NCBI GenBank assembly: GCA_963281155.1
Contig: CAUJLY010000001.1
Coordinates: forward strand, 2,852,001 to 2,916,000
Source: Rhabditophanes sp. KR3021
Taxonomy: Eukaryota > Nematoda > Chromadorea > Rhabditida > Alloionematidae
Direction: 5' to 3'
Length of the DNA: 64,000 nucleotides
The first letter of the stretch is position 1. Each line of letters starts with the position of its first letter. Below the pieces are notes generated by a model. That model had not been told where the DNA came from. It was given only the letters and a program-made list of their open reading frames with translations, and made no database searches. Below are positions 10,051 to 20,990 of the stretch, one piece after another. A program made the translations under genes and the position numbers.

Positions 10051-11436
10051 TATGAAGACGTCTGCAGTTCTTTTGATGATGTAAACGAATATCCACAGCA
10101 AAATCAATTATTATATGTAAAAGATACAAAAATAACAATTACGTCTAATCAGAAGATCAAAGTTTTTGCCAGATATTATCGCTATAACAATGAGGGAAAG
10201 GGGGTAGGCGATACTTATCTAGTTTACCCTATTGTATATGCCGGCTGGCAATATTCCTTAAGATTGCCAACACCAGCAATTGCGACTAACCATTTGATAT
10301 CAATAATACCTTTACATCCTGATAAATTATTAACCGGTGAAATAGTTAAGTTTAGACGTGGTGTTACTGAAGCAACATTTGGGTTTAATTTGGCTAACGC
10401 ATTTGGCAGAAATCAAGCTCTTTATGTGAGCGATTCTTTCTATTCAGACATAGCTTATCATATTTATGGAAGCAGCCAATTTATTGTAGTCGCGGCTGTT
10501 CCCTGTATAGATTTGCGTTTTGAAAGCGGAGCAAATCCCGCATTAGATTTATTGTCGTGTGATAGCGCGATATTTATGCCTTTTCCTGTCGAAACATATG
10601 ATTGCAAAAGTACACTAAGTGACTCAGGTGAAATTAAAATTTTGTCAAGCAAATTTACTAGCATTGTCTATGAATCACCGGGATCAATAATGTGTGGAAA
10701 TGACTTGCTTGTAAATATTTATGAAGACAAAATATTAACTGAGGACATACAAATTCCCACTAGAATTGGTTCTTCCTATCCAATAGATTCAAGCAAAATT
10801 GCTACATTTAGTTCAAATTCTTTATTTACAACAATTCAGACGTCTAGATTTGGTGGGGAAAGACGTTTGGATAATGGAATTATTGGCGGTGCTTTTTTCA
10901 CCAATGTACCAGACATGACGCAAACATTGTCGGGATCAACAACATTTTTTACATTATCAGACATGTCATACATTGAAGTGTACGGTTCTGATTTAGTAGC
11001 TAATATCTTCAAACTTGACAATAGATTAATTGACAGTACATTAGTAAACCAAATTGACATCCCATATTATGGAGGAAAATACTATTGTTTCATAATCACA
11101 ATCAAAACTGCAGGAAGTTACACTTTTTACTCCGAAGGAAATTATATAATGTATGTGATAGGAAAGAATAATGCTAAGTATAGTTCAAACTATGGATATC
11201 TAGCTGGATTTACAAAATCACAATTGGCAACTATACCAGCTCTCGGCCAAATTTATCCAGGAGGAGATCCTAACGGAGTAAGTAACACTAAAACTCCTAA
11301 TGATGGAGTGACTGAAAATGGTAGTGATGGCCCAACTACCACCTTTAAAACAATGACAACAACAAAAAGTAGTTCAATTGTTTATATTTCTCATGCAATC
11401 AGCCTCTTAAGTATATTCAATCTTCTATTTGTTTAA
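10051..11436 (+). CDS. IgGFc-binding-protein N-domain-like surface protein, 5' exons not found
   Basis: One 461-residue exon opening after the acceptor TCTAATTTAG at 10041-10050. It aligns along its length with the gene at 38719-40352: KITITSNQKIKVFAR, the SSxIxL-like core, FFTLSDMS.IEVYGSDLVA, KLDNRLI and the ending NYIMYVIGKN..YGYLAGF. This is the pattern of the IgGFc-binding protein N-terminal domain, found in secreted or mucus-like adhesive proteins. After the domain comes a Gly/Thr-rich linker and a hydrophobic C-terminus (ISHAISLLSIFNLLFV), suggesting a GPI anchor or a membrane tail; the paralogue lacks it. The signal peptide and about 80 residues should lie upstream, but I cannot find them; an overlapping MKTSAVLLMM frame at 10052 stops at once. 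Confidence 0.7.
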   Translation, partial: YEDVCSSFDDVNEYPQQNQLLYVKDTKITITSNQKIKVFARYYRYNNEGKGVGDTYLVYPIVYAGWQYSLRLPTPAIATNHLISIIPLHPDKLLTGEIVKFRRGVTEATFGFNLANAFGRNQALYVSDSFYSDIAYHIYGSSQFIVVAAVPCIDLRFESGANPALDLLSCDSAIFMPFPVETYDCKSTLSDSGEIKILSSKFTSIVYESPGSIMCGNDLLVNIYEDKILTEDIQIPTRIGSSYPIDSSKIATFSSNSLFTTIQTSRFGGERRLDNGIIGGAFFTNVPDMTQTLSGSTTFFTLSDMSYIEVYGSDLVANIFKLDNRLIDSTLVNQIDIPYYGGKYYCFIITIKTAGSYTFYSEGNYIMYVIGKNNAKYSSNYGYLAGFTKSQLATIPALGQIYPGGDPNGVSNTKTPNDGVTENGSDGPTTTFKTMTTTKSSSIVYISHAISLLSIFNLLFV

Positions 11437-11540
11437 GTAAATAAAATGATTGTTCAAAATATATAATGGCCAATATTTATGTGTTCATTTGTTTTCAAAT
11501 AGAATACTCATTTTGCTATTTTAATTCTAGTAAATATCAT

Positions 11541-13153
11541 TTATTCTTTAACTTTCTTTAGTAACCATTCTGGATTCAAAAGACGACATTTCTTTACGGC
11601 ATCAATTATAGCAAAGACAATTCTTGACCCAAGAGCATATTTCCTCGCATCCCACAAGTAGTCACCTGCTTCCTCTGGAACGGAATAATTTAGTAAAGCA
11701 AACCTATACAACAGTAATAATTGCATAGATTGATCGATCATACAATAATCATAATTTAATTTGAACATTTCCCATGTCATTTCAAATTGACCACCTCTGT
11801 TAATGACCTCATTCTTCATATTTTGATAGTATTTGGGCAGGTCAGTAGTTTCAATGTCTCTTCTAATTTCAGGTTGACATCCAATAACGACAGTTCTTGC
11901 AATATCGGCAGCAATAGATCCAATATAAGAAATTTGCCAGTCAATGATGGCTTCAACTTCATTTCCAGGGTTTCCATTAGAGTCAACAGCGAACATGACA
12001 TTATTACACCTGTAAAGAGCATATATTAATCTCTGATCCTTTGATCATCATATATCTTAAATCTATCGCTTAAGTGATTTATAACGTATATTATGTGATA
12101 TAATGAACATCATTCATCCCTAAGTCTATATAGATTGCCTATGCTTTATAAAGTTAGGATTTTATTATAGAACATAAAAAGTTACTTAAAGGAAACTTTC
12201 ACCCTTTAAAAATTATTTTATCCCATCGTATCTCTTATTATTACTTAATAAGGATTAATATTTATTATTGTGTTTGCTTTTTACCTACCAGAGATCTGCA
12301 TGTACAAAGCTTTTGATGTTTCCCTCAAGATGAGCAATATCATAACAAACAAATTGAAGTACTTGGCAAAAGTTGTCGATCAACGAGATAATATCTTCTT
12401 CATAATGTTTATATAATTGGCTTGGAACAAATGTTCTAACTTGGGCCCAATTGTTTGTAAGCATCACATCTATCTTTTCGAAATCCTTCATATCAAAACC
12501 AACTTTGTATTCATTTTCCCATTTTTTAGACGGAAGACTGAAAAAGTATATTTGTAAATTGTGAATTTCTTTGAGTATATTTCTAGCTTGATGAATATTC
12601 AAGCCATGCATGAATTCAATATTAGAAGCAGTAGAGCCAACATAATCCATTATTAAAGCTCCTTCTTTTTCTCCGACCATCCACTTTCTAGTTCCATAGC
12701 ATTTGACAATTTTCAAGTCAGGGATTTCAGTAAAGGTATTATAAAATTGGCATTCTTTGTTGTGAAGCTTCTCAATCGTAGAAGTGTCTATAATTTCACT
12801 CGTTTCATCTTTATCGACTTTCTGATCATCTAAAGCTTCGGTAATACTTTCTATGCCGGGAATTTTCAAAACAGACAAAAATGGTTCCTTTGATTTGTCA
12901 TCAAAATGAATAGTAATTTTGTAAACTTTTGAAACGAATCCTTTTCCTCCACTAATATCAAATGCATCAATCTAATTAAACTATTTTTATTTTGAAATGG
13001 CAAATGTAAAATTACCTTTGTCACTTTGGAATTACCTCTAGCCAGTTTAAAGTCTCTATTTTTTTCTTCTAACGACTCAACAACCCACTTAACATCCGTT
13101 TTAGTTCCCTCAATATTAGAATCTTCTAATTGCTGTGTAGCAAAAATAACCAT
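11541..13153 (-). CDS. CHK kinase-like (DUF1679-type) protein
   Basis: Three exons: 13016-13153, 12289-12971 and 11541-12009, 429 residues, all joined in phase; introns are 44 and 279 nt. The aminoglycoside/choline-kinase fold is shown by GGKGFVSKVYKI (glycine loop), KIPG (Lys), the catalytic loop HADLWCNNV split by intron 2, and IIDWQ (the metal-binding DFG equivalent), followed by a helical C-lobe. Nematodes and insects have large families of these proteins; ecdysteroid 22-kinases belong to a related group, but nematode substrates are mostly unknown. Both catalytic motifs are complete, so an active phosphotransferase is plausible. Confidence 0.88.
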
Positions 13154-13960
13154 AACTATTAAAATTTATTTTGATAAAAATGATTTATTTAAAACAACTC
13201 TTTTCCTTTAAATACTAGCTTGATTGACATTGAAAACAGGAATGAGGCACGCTTTTTATTACTTATCATAATAGATCACTTATTAAAAGGCATTATTTTT
13301 GTGTCAATTTTAATGTTAATTTGATTTGAATAATCACAACTCTCACTCAGATTCATTTGATCGGTTATATCAACTTTAATCTGAACATTGGTCAAAGTAG
13401 AGTAGTCCAATTAGCATGTATTATCGTAGCGCATGATTAAAAGGTGCCAGATTATGTTGAATTTATGTAATTGATCGGTTTACTTATAATGCTCAGTAAT
13501 GTTACACCTGATTTAATGAAGGTAATGTAGTACATTGCTTTTTTGAGCATTTTTGTGATTTGACATGATTGGGGGTATATTTAAATTTATACTATATGAT
13601 ATTGTATAAACATCCATAATAGCATTATGAACTAAAAACACATTCAGTAATAGCGAGTGCATAATTTGTGTTTGTAAACAGGAACTAATCAAATTACAGT
13701 TGAGCGAAAATGATATAAGTTAAGTGGATAATTCGATTGACTTTAATTGAATCCAAAATTTATACGTAATACATGTAAATAAAATTGGGACGAAAGGGAA
13801 TTCTTGGTAGTAGAAATGTTGAAGTTTGGCAGATAAAAGTTTCGGTCATTGTTATTGTATTTATTGCATTTTATTCTTTAAATACAAACTTAATAATTAT
13901 ATTTATACAATCAAAAACAAAAAAGTTATAAAAATACCCTTTTAAGATATCACTTAATTT
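13154..13960. other. Intergenic AT-rich DNA
   Basis: No coding or RNA signal seen. The last 40 bases hold the probable SRP RNA promoter: TATAAAAATA at 13927-13936. Confidence 0.4.
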
Positions 13961-13971
13961 GAAATAAAGTT

Positions 13972-14284
13972 GTCGCCGGGTTCCGTGACGGGAATCTGTA
14001 AGTCAGTGTATTGACGGTTTAGTTTGAGGAAGGCTTGCCGTCCAGACCAACAGTTGACTACTATGTGTTGTTGACCGAGCGTCCGTACCAAGCGTTGCGT
14101 CGATAGGCTTATCTTAGAGGAATCTTCGATAAACCGGTCGTGGCTTCGGCCTCTAAAGAGAGATGTACGGCTCAGGACCGAAAGGTAGCAGGCAAAAGTT
14201 TCCGCGCGATGACAGTGGTCGGATGGCGCACGCGAGGCATTTAGTACCAACTGCTGGGTTTATATAGTCTCACTCAAACTTTTT
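13972..14284 (+). ncRNA. Signal recognition particle RNA (7SL)
   Basis: A roughly 310-nt GC-rich island in very AT-rich DNA. In + orientation it has the marks of SRP RNA in order: the Alu-domain start GCCGGG.. with CTGTAAGTC (compare CCTGTAGTC of human 7SL); helix 6, TTATC..AGA-GGAA-TCT..GATAA, whose GGAA tetraloop at 14119-14122 is the SRP19 site; helix 8, CTCAGGACC-GAAA-GGT, with tetraloop at 14180-14183; and the SRP54-binding AGCAGG at 14187-14192 followed by AAAA. CCAACAGTTG near 14047 can pair with CAACTGCTGG near 14248 in helix 5. A TATA-like element precedes it and T5 at 14280-14284 is a Pol III stop. The RNA directs signal-peptide-bearing ribosomes to the ER. Ends are approximate. A 98-codon antisense frame here is accidental. 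Confidence 0.88.
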
Positions 14285-14767
14285 GCGACCAAGACGTTAT
14301 TTTGCGGTGAATAAATGCGATTGACTTTAAATAATGGGAAATATATATTGAATAAAGAAAAAATAAGATACCGCAATTTTTGAAACTGTTGTGAACCGTG
14401 TTGTGTTCAACGACTACTTTTCCATTTAGTTGGGCTTAAGCCGACTATGATAGTGGTATTACGTCGGATGTTAACTGATATGGTTTGGCATGTGTGATCG
14501 TTATTCATGTTATTTATGATAATGTGATATGTTATCTTTTATTGTACTAATTAGGTTTATAATGTTCTTATTGTTTAGATCGTGTGTTTGCTGATATATG
14601 GCACATCAACGTCTTATTCCCTATGGTTAAGTGATTAACCTATGGTGTATATGTAGATTAAGAATTTGAAGCATATTTAAAGATAAAGGCATTCTCATTT
14701 GTATAACTACAAGACTTTTTTCATCTTAAATGAGCAGAACGACCAATCAAACATATTGCTGCCAATG
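14285..14767. other. Spacer between SRP RNA and tRNA-Gly
   Basis: No gene recognised. A short segment at 14425-14475 can form small hairpins (GTTGGGCTTAAGCCGAC; GCCGAC with GTCGG) but no known RNA motif is visible. Confidence 0.35.
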
Positions 14768-14839
14768 GCGTCCGTGGTGTAATGGTCAGCATGCGCGCCT
14801 TCCAAGCACGCGATAGGGGTTCGATTCCCCTCGGACGCA
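14768..14839 (+). tRNA. tRNA-Gly (UCC)
   Basis: 72-nt cloverleaf. Acceptor stem GCGTCCG pairs with CGGACGC; T-arm GGGGTTCGATTCCCC; anticodon loop CTTCCAA gives anticodon TCC. There is no intron. The anticodon stem has one C-A mismatch. An identical copy lies at 48306-48377 on the other strand. Confidence 0.95.
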
Positions 14840-15467
14840 TATATTTTTGTTTTTCACCTCAAAATTTTAGATCTAATACCAAACTTACATCGGATTATAT
14901 TTTTAATTACTTTTTTTGTATTTGACATCTCGCTACAAATTATCAAAGTCTGCGAATAATGGAAAGTAAGTTATTCAAAGTGACAAGAAACTTTTCAGTT
15001 TATCTAATCTCCACAAATAAAACACATTCGCGATATAAGAATGAATCCAGAAAATGGCTGAAACGCGATTAAATAAACATCTTGAAACAACCTAAGGAAT
15101 GGTATATTAGAGGTTATATATTCTTTAACAATTAAGATGATCTCAAATACACCGTGGATAACAAACAAAATTGCTTTGTTAGTAGTATTTTGATTATAAA
15201 GCCTAAGAGTAAAATATGCAAAATAGTTGAAAAGATATCAAATCTGTGACTAAAAAATATATGATTTTAAATCTTTGCATGTTAACTAACCTTCCATTTT
15301 GATATAGAATCTTTTAAATTTAGTAATTAATAATAAACTATCCATGATAAGACAAAAAAGCTTTATTGTTTGTTTTTCTTTAAAAGCGTATTAAATAATT
15401 ACTCAAAAAAATAAGGCAATTAAAAATGTCTGTAAATTTATTTTATAATTGGCAACAAATTTAAATA
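14840..15467 (-). pseudogene. Relic of an Srg-superfamily receptor (about 15112-15250)
   Basis: On the minus strand 15112-15250 reads DIFSTILHILLLGFIIKILLTK, then, after a frameshift and loss of about ten residues, FVIHGVFEIILI. This matches TM1-TM2 of the intact receptors at 15468-16451 and 17048-17995. The rest of this stretch is AT-rich DNA without a recognisable signal. A dead tandem copy of the neighbouring receptor. Confidence 0.6.
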
Positions 15468-16451
15468 TCACAGCATTACATTTGTATTTCTTCTTAAAGT
15501 AAAAGGTATTTGATGTACTGGATGTTTTTTAAACGTGATAAAATTCAAAAATTGTGTTCTGACATCTTTTGATAAGATTAGTAATGTATAGGGAGAAAAA
15601 AACGTAATTGAAGATTCACATATTGAGTAAAAGTCCAAGAAATATGTGTAGACGTTTTCCCATCCATAAAAATGAATAATAATACTTATTATTTCAACAT
15701 TGAGAATAATAAAAATTGTAATGAAACTAATTATTGAGTATTTTACTAATATCATTTCTGTTTTTGATACATGTCCGATGGAAAGTTTTTTCAATTTTTG
15801 TACTAATATGAAGTTTAATATTCCGGTTACTATTAATGAAAATGAATGAGACATTATTAAGAAAAACCAGACATTGAAAATAGGATTCTCGTCGTATGTT
15901 TTTTGAAATATGATTCCCGTTTTTATGTCTAACTCATAGTATGCCGAATACCTTGAATAATAATAAAATGTTGCTATCCCAATGAAAAACGGCCAAATCA
16001 TTATTAAAAATAACCTCCAGCCACTAAACATGAATGCATATGAATATTGGAAACAAATCGCGGAAAAGCGATTTAATGTTGTATTGATAGCAAATAGCGA
16101 AATCATAATTTCTAAAGCTAAAGACGTTGATTCCATTGTGCCTGATAAGTTTGTTGAATTTAGAAACTTCAAATAAAAGTCCGGAAATAACCCCATAAAG
16201 TTAAAGTTAAATGTAATATACTCAACAATAATGAATATGATCTCAAATATGCCATGAATAACGAACATAAGATAAAACTGCATTGTAATTTTAGAATCTT
16301 TAGTTAATAGCATTTTGATTAAAAAGATGACAAGTAAAATATATAGGATACATGAAAATGTATCAAAGAATAATAAAAATGAGGTAATTGACAGTCCTAC
16401 CAAATCGAATAAATTACAAATTAAATATTCAAATATAAACTCACCTATCAT
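15468..16451 (-). CDS. Seven-TM chemoreceptor, Srg superfamily (Srg/Srv-like)
   Basis: Single-exon gene, 327 residues, close to 330 normal for these receptors. Seven hydrophobic stretches are visible. TM3 ends in LNRFSAICF, the DRY-equivalent NRF motif of Srg/Srv receptors, and TM7 contains FFSPYTLLILSKDVRTQF, the NPxxY-like region of this superfamily. It probably senses small molecules in ciliated neurons, by family analogy. Its nearest relative is the next gene (17048-17995), which has the same order of motifs, so the two arose by tandem duplication together with the relics at 15112, 20991 and 22400. Confidence 0.85.
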   Translation of the reverse strand: MIGEFIFEYLICNLFDLVGLSITSFLLFFDTFSCILYILLVIFLIKMLLTKDSKITMQFYLMFVIHGIFEIIFIIVEYITFNFNFMGLFPDFYLKFLNSTNLSGTMESTSLALEIMISLFAINTTLNRFSAICFQYSYAFMFSGWRLFLIMIWPFFIGIATFYYYSRYSAYYELDIKTGIIFQKTYDENPIFNVWFFLIMSHSFSLIVTGILNFILVQKLKKLSIGHVSKTEMILVKYSIISFITIFIILNVEIISIIIHFYGWENVYTYFLDFYSICESSITFFSPYTLLILSKDVRTQFLNFITFKKHPVHQIPFTLRRNTNVML

Positions 16452-17047
16452 TATAGCTTCGGATATTTTACATTTGCAAGCTCCACAGTAAATTATGATC
16501 TGAAGAATATTAGAACTCAGTTGTTTAACTATTTTTGAAATAAATTGAAAAAATATACCAATTTGGTATAATTGCAGATAATTTATAGTGAGTTTATAGC
16601 CTTAATTAAAGGTTTCTATTAAAAAGGATTTGGAAACAATAATATATTTTTCAATAATATTATTTAGCATTTGTGGCATGACATTTGAGATTTACTTTTA
16701 TTAAACAAATTAAAGTTATAAAGTGTTATAATTAATAATTTTATTTATTAAAAAAATTAACAAAATAAGTCATAATTTAGTTAAAGTTTTGTTAAATATA
16801 ATTGAAAATATGTTAATAATGAATGAAATAATCATGTCCTCATTTTTCATTAGTATGTGTTTAATATTATACAATCGAAACAGTACAATAGAATGATTTA
16901 TTTATAAAGGGGTACTTGATAATAGGAATCGGGAAGAAAACTGGAAATAAGATGCGAAGATTAAAGGATGGACCGATCGGGAGGGGCTGTCTTTGTCATG
17001 ATAATCCTGAGATATTAGACAGTATGCACATAATATTTTTTTGTAAA
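16452..17047. other. Spacer between two receptor genes
   Basis: AT-rich, probably the promoter of the receptor at 15468-16451 and the 3' region of the receptor ending at 17048. No motif recognised. Confidence 0.35.
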
Positions 17048-17995
17048 TTACTTTTTGACATGAATGACCGCAGTTTGTTTCCATTTTATAAAAATTAAGA
17101 ATCTACATCTTATATCTTTCGAAATGATCAACAGTGTGTATGGTGAAAAGAAAGCAATGAAAGTTTCGCATAATGAATATATATCCAAAATAAAAGTACT
17201 TATATTCTGAATCTCATAAAAATAAGCAAGAGCTCCTATAACTTCCACAACAAGTATAACGAACATTGCCAAGAAATTAACCATTGAATATTTAACCAAA
17301 ATAAGCTCTGCCTTTAAAACTGTTCCTTTTGTTAGTTGCTTCAGCTTATGTATTAAAAAAATGTTTAGGATACCTGTTATGATGATTGCAATAATGTGAG
17401 TTATCATTAAACAAACCCATGGATTTGTATGTGTACCTGAAGGCAGTATTTCTAAAAATGTGGAATTGTTTTCGGTGTCTAATTTATATATAACTGGATA
17501 ATTAATATAATAGATAAAGATAATTAAAGCAATCACAAATGGCCATGCCAATATTACGCATAGTTTCCGCCCGCTAAATATTTTTGGATATTTTTGAGTA
17601 AAATAGAATGCTGAAAAGCGATTGAAAGATGTATTGATGCCAAACAAATACGCTAATATTATTAAAGAAAAATCCAATGAAATTACTTTGCCTCGAAATA
17701 TTTCTGAGTTCAAAGAAGTAAGATAAAACTCATTAAATACCCCAAAATATGAAAAATCGCAGGTTATAAATTCTGCAATAATACATATAATTTCGAATAT
17801 CCCATGTACTACAAACATCAAGTAAAATTGCATATTAATTCTGGAACCCTTTGTTGATAGCATTTTGATTAGAAAACTCAAGAGTAAAATATACAAAATA
17901 ATTGAAAAAAAATCAAAGGTTGAAAGAAAACATGTCCATAACAACAAAACTAAATTAAACTAATTAATTTTACTAACTTTTAACTGACCATTCAT
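17048..17995 (-). CDS. Seven-TM chemoreceptor, Srg superfamily (Srg/Srv-like)
   Basis: Paralogue of the receptor at 15468. The main exon is 17048-17949; a seven-base first exon (ATGAATG, 17989-17995) joins it in phase across a 39-nt intron with the donor GTCAGT, giving 302 residues. The same ATGAATG start with a donor is preserved in the pseudogene at 20991-21674, which supports this model. Visible: FNRFSAFYF after TM3, ISKDIRCRFLIF after TM7, SPYTLLI in TM7. Alternative start: an inner codon near 17947 without the small exon. Confidence 0.8.
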
Positions 17996-19578
17996 ATTTG
18001 CATAAAATTTATAAATATAATATCACTTTTTAGTAATAAAGAACAGGCTGATTTAATTATTTCCTTGTAGTTGTACAATTTATTAATAATGGAAAAGACA
18101 GACAGAAAATATTTATTCGTTAAATATAAAAACAAAAATTTATCTTCAAGCACCATTTTTATACAATTAATATTTGTTCGCATTCATTCAAGAAATGTTC
18201 ATGTTAATAAATCTTTAGAAAACACCAGCCTCATAATTACAAAAAACATTCGATTTGTAGTAATATGTGTGTGTTCATCTACACCAAATAAAAACCTTTC
18301 ATTCACACCTTTCAAAAAAAATGTTTATAATATTTCTTCTCAAGAGACAGTCATTTTTTACCTACCTAACAAACGAACTCATATGCTTTTGTAATCATTT
18401 TCTTTCCTTACGTTTATTTTATCATCATTTCTTCTATTTAATCACAACAAATCATTTTTATTTATAAAAAAGTTCTTTGTTGTTGCAGCAAAAATATCAT
18501 CCTACTCTGCTTATTATAATTTGCAGTTATAAAGTTATTTTAAAGGTTAGTGATCTTTCTTGTGTTAAATTAAATGTCTAATATCTCAGGAAGATTAGTG
18601 GAATTATATTCATCCACGTCTCCTTTTTCCCCCCTTTTTTACTCCTTTTGTCCCGACTCTCAAAATAATAAAGTTATTCATACAAATATCTATCATTAAA
18701 CTTATCAGCTAACCAACAAGACATAAAGTCCAGCTGCATTTTTAATATTTTTTTAATTATAAAAAATCCAATTTTATTATTGTCATGAGTAATGAATTGA
18801 TTGCTCAAGATAAGTGGGATATGTGGTAGTTTGTCATGTTTTTGGACAAACGGTGTTTGATAATTGAAATGTTTTTTGGTATTAATAAAGTTATAATAAA
18901 AGAAGTGTGCGTTTTATCTATTTTTCTTACACCAATAGATATTCCGATTGGTGACAATTATTCATTAATCTTAATATTCCTAGTAAATATGAGGATGAAA
19001 ATATTTGTGAATATATTCTGATAATATATTTAAATTTCATTTAGCAAATGCCGGATAAGTACTGGTAGAATGCGACATAAAGTATACTTTTTGATGATCA
19101 AATAAATTATGTATCTATCTTTATTCTTGCTTTGGCATATTAGGACTCTAGATCAGTTCGCTTTTACTGTATCATATTTCTAACATAAACTGAATTGTTT
19201 GAAAAATCCATTAAAATAATTTGATATTATTTGTAAACTGATTTATTTAATTGATGACTAATTCGTTATAAAATTAACGCTTGTAATGTGTATTTTTGAT
19301 TATTGCAGTGATAAAAATAATAAGATGATTTGTGTGGGCTCCGACTACTTGAAAGACCCCACCCCCAATTCACAAACAGAATCAAAACCTTGCTATAATA
19401 AGCACTTTATTAACTTCCAAGACGGCAATACAACAGATAAGATCACCAGTAATAGAAAAACCCTTTACTCCCAGATGCTCAGAATAGGTTAGTTTACGAT
19501 CTTAATAAACAGTCTTGTTCCTCTACTGGGAATGGCCTAATTTATATAAAGAATGATCATTTTCGTAATATAGAAATC
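17996..19578. other. Intergenic, with a pyrimidine tract and one possible exon
   Basis: Mostly AT-rich without genes. 18620-18660 on + is a long pyrimidine tract (CTCCTTTTTCC..). At 19303-19492 on +, after an acceptor TTGATTATTGCAG, an open frame of about 60 codons reads SDKNNKMICVGSDYL.. to SQMLRIG and then a stop or a GTTAGT donor. Its mixed polar composition is protein-like, but no partner exon or family was recognised. Confidence 0.3.
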
Positions 19579-19755
19579 TTAGCATAAAATACTTTGGTTA
19601 ATTACAATTTTGGTAATGGGATAAACGCCATTAGCTATCAAACATCTAAATGACAACTCATCCTTCCGTAATGTCATGAAGAGACACTTTGGAAAATAAT
19701 CATCTTTGTAAGTTGCTCTAAACTTAGCTGGTGTCATTGGACATATTAAACACAT
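19579..19755 (-). CDS. Hypothetical 58-residue open frame
   Basis: ATG at 19755 to TAA at 19579. The start MCLICPMTPAKFRATYKDDY and the following segment (FPKCLFMTLRKDELSFR) have a protein-like composition and balanced codons, unlike the simple AT-rich frames around it. Four cysteines. No signal peptide, no membrane segment and no family recognised. It could be an exon of a larger gene or a remnant. It lies on the opposite strand to NAA50, 220 bp from it. Confidence 0.35.
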   Translation of the reverse strand: MCLICPMTPAKFRATYKDDYFPKCLFMTLRKDELSFRCLIANGVYPITKIVINQSILC

Positions 19756-19977
19756 ATAAATACTTAATAATTTGGCTATAAATTATTACTTAGTCATTAG
19801 GAGAGAAAGTATATGCTATAACCTATACGTTTATGATTAGCATATTTAAGTAAATTTTGCATATTAAGTTACGTATAAAAGACATTTCGGAATTTATGTT
19901 GATATACTTTCCTTTCAAACTCTTTGTTCTAGCAATTAACATCGTGGTTCCAGCTCTTAATAAAATTCCATTTTTAG

Positions 19978-20522
19978 AACAATGAATGTTTTGATTTAGA
20001 ACCCGTTACAAAATCAAACGTGTCGGTCAATTTCAACTTTATTTACCTAATATTATACGGAAATGTCTATTTTAGGCCCTCAGATCTATTAACGCAGCCC
20101 TCTTCCCTGTTCCATATACCCATTTTTATTATGATGCAACTATTGCTTCTCAGCAAAAAGATTTCAATAGACTTGTGTATTCAAAAAATACTAATATGGC
20201 TGTTGGTGCTGTATGCTGTAAATTACGTTTCCCAATACATCCTTTGCCATTCGCCGAAGTCAGCCTGCGAGTCGTGACAATTGGTTGTCTCGAGCCTTAT
20301 AGAAGAAAAAATATTGGCTCTATGATGATGGATTTTGTTTATGATCTCTGTAAAAAGTATCCAATTGTCAAGAAGATTAGCTTACGAGCTCAAGTAAGTA
20401 ACGCTGTAGCTGTAAATTTTTATCTTAAACACGGATTTGTGATTGCTAAAACGACTGAAAATTACTATAATACTGCTGAAGATCACACAGCTTATTTGTT
20501 TGTCAAAGAATTGAAGATGTGA
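19978..20522 (+). CDS. NAA50: NAA50-like N-alpha-acetyltransferase (GNAT fold), 5' end missing
   Basis: Exons 19978-20025 and 20076-20522 join in phase (164 residues). A first exon with the Met must lie upstream, since a TAG precedes the AAC at 19978. The sequence follows NAA50/San along its length: EPVTKSNVS / ALRSINAALFPVPY / AVGAVCCKLR / TIGCLEPYRRKNIGS (acetyl-CoA loop) / QVSNAVAVNFYLKHGF / ENYY. NAA50 acetylates the N-terminal Met of proteins beside the ribosome and works in sister-chromatid cohesion. Oddities: the positions of the two catalytic residues, human Tyr73 and His112, are both Arg here (SLRVVTIGC and SLRAQVSN), and the intron donor is GTCAAT. It may be a catalytically changed paralogue. 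Confidence 0.8.
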
Positions 20523-20686
20523 TATATTTTAAGAACTTAAATACTGCGTTTTTATGTAATTAATAAATTATTATTTGTGATAATTCTAAGTTTTAGCCAT
20601 TTTATTTATATAAACAAATAATAGATATAGCTTATAAATATATGAACCATCAAGTTGAATATCCTATAATTTGATCGAAAAAAATT

Positions 20687-20760
20687 GGGCTCAACCGGCA
20701 GTCGAAACCGGGGCCTCTCGCACCCAAAGCGAGAATCATAACCAACTAGACCATTGAGCC
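20687..20760 (-). tRNA. tRNA-Pro (UGG)
   Basis: Reading the minus strand: acceptor GGCTCAA pairs perfectly with TTGAGCC, anticodon stem CTCGC/GCGAG, loop TTTGGGT gives anticodon TGG. No intron. The full stem pairing suggests it is functional, in contrast to the related copy at 32186-32259. Confidence 0.93.
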
Positions 20761-20990
20761 GTGAATCTTTAATTATGTGTTGAAATTCCGTTGAAAAAGA
20801 AGTAACCTTCATCAAATTAGGTCATCTGTCTCTGTATAACCGTTGTTTCAATATGTAGACACACATATTCATTCCGACTTCTTATTTTTATTAATAAATC
20901 CTGCTTTTACATATGAACCACTATTTTTGTTGTTAATATAGCATAGTTATGTTTTATATGTTTGTCCATAATTAATGCACAGACGTTTTG

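Noticed and set aside
13954..14250. 98-codon minus-strand frame with Arg/Ser-rich product
   Set aside because: It lies on the antisense strand of the SRP RNA; the sequence shows RNA structure, not codon constraint.
18071..18467. Overlapping + strand frames
   Set aside because: Two frames are open over the same bases and neither shows a family pattern; low complexity.
19978..20522. Bacterial origin of the acetyltransferase
   Set aside because: It has an intron and follows eukaryotic NAA50 along its whole length.
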